DNA from: Kiritimatiellota bacterium | GTDB taxonomy: Bacteria > Verrucomicrobiota > Lentisphaeria > Oligosphaerales > JAADHN01 | Reading direction: 5' to 3' | DNA length: 64,000 nucleotides | Assembly: GCA_013151865.1 (NCBI GenBank) | Contig: JAADHN010000138.1 | Span: forward strand, 84,246 to 148,245 | Part shown: in pieces, positions 62,619 to 64,000 of the stretch | Position numbering within the stretch: the first letter of the stretch is position 1 | Layout: every line of letters starts with the position of its first letter | Notes under the pieces: model-generated | Databases searched by the model: none | What the model was told of the DNA's origin: nothing | The model's input: the letters and a program-made list of their open reading frames with translations, nothing else | Made by a program: the position numbers and the translations under genes

Positions 62619-62646
62619 TTGACCCACTCGTTACCCGGGCTATGGT
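62619..62646 (+). promoter_or_regulatory. Candidate promoter TTGACC-N16-TATGGT upstream of Gfo/Idh/MocA gene
   Basis: ttgacc 62619-62624, 16-nt spacer, tatggt 62641-62646. Confidence 0.35.
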
Positions 62647-62712
62647 GATTCGACCCGAGTTTTCATCTTGGACTCCCCCCCTTGCTTCGAACGGAAAGGA
62701 GAATCGGCGTCG

Positions 62713-63873
62713 ATGAAAAACGTTCAAGTCCACCGTGTCGGCATCATCATGAACGGCGTGACGGGGCGGATGGGAACCAACCAACACCTGCTGCGGTCCA
62801 TCGTTCCCATCATGCAGGCAGGCGGGATCAAACTTTCCGACGCCGAAGTCATCCTGCCCGACCCTGTGCTGGTCGGACGGAACCCGGCCAAACTCGAACG
62901 CCTTGCCAAACTCTCCGGCATCGAGAAGTGGACTACGGACTTGGACGCGACGCTCTCCGACCCCGCATACGGCGTGTATTTCGATGCCCAGACCACCGGC
63001 CGCCGACCCCGGGCCGTGCAAAAGGCCATCGCCGCCGGCAAGCATGTGTACTGCGAAAAACCCACCGCCTTGACATCCGCAGAGGCCTACGGTCTGTATT
63101 GTGCGGCCCGGGACGCCGGGGTCAAGCACGGCGTGGTCCAGGACAAGTTGTGGCTGCCCGGTTTCCTCAAACTCAAGGGACTCCGCGACACGGGATTCTT
63201 CGGCCGGGTCCTCTCGGTCCGCGGCGAGTTCGGATACTGGGTCTTCGACGGCCGCGCCGCGCCCACGCAACGACCGTCCTGGAACTACCGCAAAGAAGAC
63301 GGCGGCGGCATCATACTCGATATGTTCGCCCATTGGCGCTACCTGCTGGACAACCTGTTCGGACCGGTCCGCGCCGTCTCCTGCACGGGCGCCACGCTCA
63401 TCCATGAACGCCTGGATGAGAACGGGGCACCCTACAAGTGTACGGCCGATGACGCAGCGTACGCGACGTTCGCCCTCGACGGCGACGTACTGGCCCAATT
63501 CAATTCTTCCTGGGCCGTCCGCGTCCGCCGGGACGACCTGTTGACCGTCCACGTGGACGGGACCGCCGGATCGGCGGTGGCCGGACTGCGAAAATGCTTT
63601 GTGCAACCTGCGGCCACCACACCTCTGGCTGTCTGGAACCCGGACGTGGACAACCCGCACGATTACCGCACGGATTGGCTGCCGGCGCCGGACCGCGGCG
63701 GTTACGACAACGCCTTCAAGGCGGAATGGCAACTCTTCCTGCGACACGTGGTGCTCGACGAACCATTCCCGTGGGACCTGCGGGAGGGCGCCAAAGGCGT
63801 GCAGTTGGCGGAAATGGCCATGACTTCCTGGAAGAAACGCCGGTGGGTGGACATCCCGGAGCTTCCGGCCTGA
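62713..63873 (+). CDS. Gfo/Idh/MocA family oxidoreductase
   Basis: MKNVQVHRVGIIMNGVTGRMGTNQHLLRSI; GVYFDAQTTGRRPRAVQKAIAAGKHVYCEKPTALTSAEAYGLY. Confidence 0.95.
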   Translation: MKNVQVHRVGIIMNGVTGRMGTNQHLLRSIVPIMQAGGIKLSDAEVILPDPVLVGRNPAKLERLAKLSGIEKWTTDLDATLSDPAYGVYFDAQTTGRRPRAVQKAIAAGKHVYCEKPTALTSAEAYGLYCAARDAGVKHGVVQDKLWLPGFLKLKGLRDTGFFGRVLSVRGEFGYWVFDGRAAPTQRPSWNYRKEDGGGIILDMFAHWRYLLDNLFGPVRAVSCTGATLIHERLDENGAPYKCTADDAAYATFALDGDVLAQFNSSWAVRVRRDDLLTVHVDGTAGSAVAGLRKCFVQPAATTPLAVWNPDVDNPHDYRTDWLPAPDRGGYDNAFKAEWQLFLRHVVLDEPFPWDLREGAKGVQLAEMAMTSWKKRRWVDIPELPA

Positions 63874-64000
63874 TCGGTCCGGGGTCCAATCCCTCTCGAG
63901 TTCGTGGCAATCACCGGCAAGACTTGGTTTGGTCGCACTGAATCTCCTCTTCCTGCCGCCCCGCGGCCTTCCTTCTTCCTGCCTTCCCGCCGCCCCGCGG

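Noticed and set aside
60436-63747. 1103-aa minus-strand ORF antisense to secDF and the Gfo/Idh/MocA gene
   Set aside because: Runs antisense across two unmistakable conserved genes; translation is Gly/Asp/Glu/His/Gln-rich with no recognisable domain. This is typical of a high-GC3 shadow frame.

Overview
This 64 kb, high-GC bacterial window looks like a chromosomal segment from the Planctomycetes-Verrucomicrobia-Chlamydiae (PVC) side of the tree. A Lentisphaerae/Kiritimatiellota-like origin is suggested by H-X9-DG pseudopilins, DUF4838, BNR, GH106-like and sulfatase genes; this is inference only. Core genes present are dnaA, secA, yajC, a fused secDF, lgt, an rluD-type pseudouridine synthase and pyrE. 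Around them lie carbohydrate and sulfate-ester catabolism genes, an octaheme HAO-like cytochrome paired with a NapC/NrfH-type tetraheme protein, and a near-identical tandem pair of H-X9-DG pseudopilins, each with its own promoter and terminator. There is also a block of two paralogous coiled-coil/TPR proteins next to a giant secreted protein, and a coupled glucuronokinase-like GHMP kinase/uridylyltransferase pair. Several uncatalogued intergenic repeats occur: a MITE-like element with 11-bp terminal inverted repeats in two inverted copies 30 kb apart, a second dispersed repeat, and a hairpin array bounded by 17-bp inverted repeats. One alpha/beta hydrolase gene appears frameshifted. No tRNA, rRNA, CRISPR array or transposase gene was recognised. 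All calls come from reading sequence and translations by eye; no searches were run.
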